Positions 31,834 to 33,574 of a stretch of DNA of 33,574 nucleotides are shown here, in pieces. Location: the NCBI GenBank assembly GCA_012839205.1, contig DUNT01000131.1, forward strand, positions 1 to 33,574, written 5' to 3'. Both the position numbers and the translations under genes were made by a program. The notes beneath the pieces were generated by a model. That model made no database searches. It was not told the origin of the DNA and saw only the letters and a program-made list of their open reading frames with translations. The DNA is from Clostridiaceae bacterium (GTDB lineage Bacteria; Bacillota; Clostridia; DSM-8532). Position 1 is the stretch's first letter, and each line of letters begins with the position of its first letter.

Positions 31834-33120
31834 ATGAAACGTTCAATTAATATTTTATGGGCTTTCTTTTTTGTAATTCAGATACTATTTGGTACTGGAG
31901 CCGGGTTGTTATTTCTTTCAGTCTTAAAGCCGGTGTCGGAAACAGTAACGGTCAAAATCGGGGAAATCGCATTAAATGATGTTACCATTGAATATGCCAG
32001 AGAAGTGTTGTCAGATTATTATGCTAAACAGATTGAAAGCAGTGAACTAAGAATAGAAATAGAGGGTATACCTTTTTCTGTTCCATATCAGGATATTGAT
32101 GTCAATGTTGACATTGACAAAACTTTGGAAAATATAAAAAATGGATTGCCCAAAAACGGATTTGAAATGTTATTTCCAGATTCAATGAGCTATGATGTAA
32201 TGCCTGTTTTTACATATAATTCAGGAAAGCTGATCAGAAGATGTGAGGAATTACTTTCTCATTATAAAACTGAGCCGGTTGATGAAATGTACATAATTGA
32301 GAATGGTTCATTAAAACTTATTCCCGGTATTCCCGGCTTGAGCATTGACTATACAAAACTGGAGCAAGAATTAAAAGATATGATATTTGCCACTAGTGCT
32401 CCCTACAGAATAAATCTGAATGATTCTACAGTTATCATTAAGACATTATCGAATCCTGTTTATAAAGAGACTTTTAATACACTAGCTTCAAAAAGCAATG
32501 TCGAATTTGATCCCGACCTTAATGAGAAGGCAGAAAGCTGCAAGAACAGTATTAACAGCGTGATTATCGAGAATAACCAGGAGTTCAGGCTGGATTATAT
32601 ATTGGATTTCTCGCAATTTTCAGGAGACATGGAAGAGGATTTATTAAACCGCGTAGCAACTGCCATTTATCAGGCAGCATTGCCCATGGACGGGATAAAG
32701 GTTCTGAACCGTAAGCCTGCACAAAAAGCAGTGTCCTATGCTGAGTCCGGTCTGGAGGCAGTTATTGAGGGAGAAGGTGCCAATCTGATTTTTAAGAATG
32801 AGACAGGTAAGCCTTTATTGCTTTTATCTGAAGTAACAGCAAACAGATTCAGTGTTTATTTTGCTTCTACAGGTGAAATTGCAACCGGAACCCTGGCTGT
32901 AGAAAAAAAAGATTTTGTACCGCCGTCAGTTATAACTGTAGTAAATGATTCTTTGCCTCCCAATGTTACCAAGGTAGTATCAGAAGGGATTCCGGGATTT
33001 ACTGCCTATGTCACCCGGACAATTGCCGGAAAAACTGAAGAAATCTCCCGGGATAAATATTTGCCCGTAAGCAAAACAGTTGAAACTGGTGCAAAACCCA
33101 TCAGCTCAGGTTCAAAATAA
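31834..33120 (+). CDS. VanW-like exported protein
   Basis: A 428-residue protein with one N-terminal membrane anchor or signal (5-30), then a large extracytoplasmic region. Residues 50-215 hold repeats like the peptidoglycan-binding_4 type (GIPFSVPYQDIDVNVDIDKT; GSLKLIPGIPGLSIDYTKL). Residues about 300-350 match the end of the VanW domain (NRKPAQKAVSYAESGLEAVI, then LIFKNETGKPLLLL). A G5-like tail follows (TAYVTRTIAGKTEEISRDKY). The role is probably cell-wall related; no vancomycin genes are nearby. I start at ATG 31834, spaced 6 bp from GAGG; upstream in-frame starts run into the terminator. Confidence 0.75.
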   Translation: MKRSINILWAFFFVIQILFGTGAGLLFLSVLKPVSETVTVKIGEIALNDVTIEYAREVLSDYYAKQIESSELRIEIEGIPFSVPYQDIDVNVDIDKTLENIKNGLPKNGFEMLFPDSMSYDVMPVFTYNSGKLIRRCEELLSHYKTEPVDEMYIIENGSLKLIPGIPGLSIDYTKLEQELKDMIFATSAPYRINLNDSTVIIKTLSNPVYKETFNTLASKSNVEFDPDLNEKAESCKNSINSVIIENNQEFRLDYILDFSQFSGDMEEDLLNRVATAIYQAALPMDGIKVLNRKPAQKAVSYAESGLEAVIEGEGANLIFKNETGKPLLLLSEVTANRFSVYFASTGEIATGTLAVEKKDFVPPSVITVVNDSLPPNVTKVVSEGIPGFTAYVTRTIAGKTEEISRDKYLPVSKTVETGAKPISSGSK

Positions 33121-33172
33121 AGAATGCCGTTTAGTTAAAATTATCCAAATAATGAATGTAATAAATAATTAT

Positions 33173-33208
33173 AGAACTGTCCTGCTGTTACAGCGGCAGT
33201 TCTTTTGA
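33173..33208 (+). terminator. Terminator after the VanW-like gene
   Basis: AGAACTG (33173-33179) pairs with CAGTTCT (33197-33203), with an inner CCTGCTG/CAGCGG stem containing one bulge, followed by TTTT. It begins 52 bp after the stop codon. Confidence 0.8.
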
Positions 33209-33322
33209 TTGTGTGAACTCATTTTAAGAAAATTGCCTTGCTGCCGCGGCGGCAACTTTCTTGATATTCGCAAGCTCATATTAAGAATTATGTGAACAAA
33301 GATGTCATTCTGGGCCCCCTCG

Positions 33323-33403
33323 TGTCATTCTGAATGGAGCGAAGCGTAATGAAGAATCTTTAGCGTTGACGTTCAAGATCCTTCACTGACGCTCAGGTTG
33401 ACA
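33323..33403 (+). repeat. Dispersed repeat, inverted pair
   Basis: The forward half TGTCATTCTGAATGGAGCGA ... GAAGAATCTT (33323-33360) and inverted half AAGATCCTTCACTGACGCTC-AGGTTGACA (33375-33403) are separated by 14 bases. The layout is the same as at 23434-23514. Another TGTCATTCTG lies at 33303. Confidence 0.8.
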
Positions 33404-33439
33404 TAAAGGAGGCTACCGCCGCGCTTAGGATGATAGCTT

Positions 33440-33561
33440 GAACAAACGTAATTAAAGCGGCGTGGCTGCTGCGATTTAAAGCGGAGCATGGATTGCGGAG
33501 TGAGCGCGACTAGAAACCGGATGTTGGAGATGGAGCGCTAAATCGTAGCAGTCTACAGCCG
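33440..33561 (+). repeat. 120-bp repeat block, copy 2
   Basis: The inverted counterpart of 23612-23732. It also lies next to a TGTCATTCTGA-type inverted pair, so the whole composite, not just the block, is duplicated. Confidence 0.85.
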
Positions 33562-33574
33562 GGCTGTAGACTGC
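33548..33574. repeat. 13-bp-arm palindrome at the repeat end
   Basis: GCAGTCTACAGCC (33548-33560) and GGCTGTAGACTGC (33562-33574) are perfect complements around one G. The left arm is the end of repeat block copy 2. The right arm equals the start of block copy 1 (23615-23627), so a second, head-to-head block may begin here and run beyond the window. Confidence 0.7.

Larger units (their letters stand above)
33209..33574. other. Gene-free window end, mostly repeats
   Basis: No gene is supported here. A near-perfect GC-rich palindrome (TTGCTGCCGCGGCGGCAA, 33238-33255) is followed by a stretch similar to the one before it (CTCATTTTAAGAA and CTCATATTAAGAA). The rest is the repeat cluster listed separately, which continues past the window edge. 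Confidence 0.65.

Overview
The window reads as the chromosome of a flagellated, spore-forming, low-to-moderate GC member of the Bacillota, most likely class Clostridia. The evidence is a flagellar filament-assembly cluster, a CwlD-type spore cortex amidase, strong AAGGAGG-type ribosome binding sites with several TTG/GTG starts, and the Gram-positive gene order sua5/ywlC, ywlE, rpiB, upp, comEB, tagO, mnaA. No tRNA, rRNA, CRISPR array, prophage or transposase gene was seen.

Layout. 1-1723: end of fliD, then fliS, a FlgN-like chaperone and a YvyF-like zinc protein, closed by a terminator. 1826-8608: tRNA t6A synthesis (sua5), a probable protein arginine phosphatase (ywlE), rpiB, pyrimidine salvage (upp, comEB), the first steps of teichoic-acid-type polymer synthesis (tagO, mnaA) and a zinc-dependent phospholipase C-like protein. 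8771-14353: hslO (Hsp33), a secreted SH3-CAP protein, long-form hpf, a NUDIX hydrolase, a YigZ protein, a YebC protein and fabZ. 14365-18396: a metallophosphoesterase, then tig, clpP and clpX, a protein folding and degradation block. 18551-21049: an orphan YtrA-type GntR repressor with a perfect 40-bp operator, a secreted protein of unknown function whose ribosome binding site can be closed by a hairpin, and a Gfo/Idh/MocA oxidoreductase. 21321-26036: a divergent type IIA topoisomerase pair (B then A) split by about 560 bp of dispersed repeats. 26094-28472: an ECF sigma factor, a zinc anti-sigma factor and a beta-helical membrane protein, probably one envelope-stress operon. 28894-33120: cwlD, a membrane/TPR-like protein, a PRC-barrel protein, a structured RNA or attenuator, and a VanW-like protein. 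The window ends inside another repeat cluster.

The parts with least explanation are: (i) the 31681-31815 RNA, where one ACCCGT segment can pair with several ACGGGT-like partners, one of which is part of an intrinsic terminator; (ii) the repeat family, with TGTCATTCTGA-type ends and a separate 120-bp block found in opposite orientations at 23.6 and 33.4 kb; (iii) the divergent topoisomerase, with altered ATPase and TOPRIM motifs and a Met where quinolone-sensitive enzymes have Ser; (iv) the GntR operator and the Shine-Dalgarno-closing hairpin near 19 kb; (v) a DnaA-box-like cluster before hpf.

All calls rest on reading the sequence and recalled family knowledge. No database search, folding program or alignment was run.
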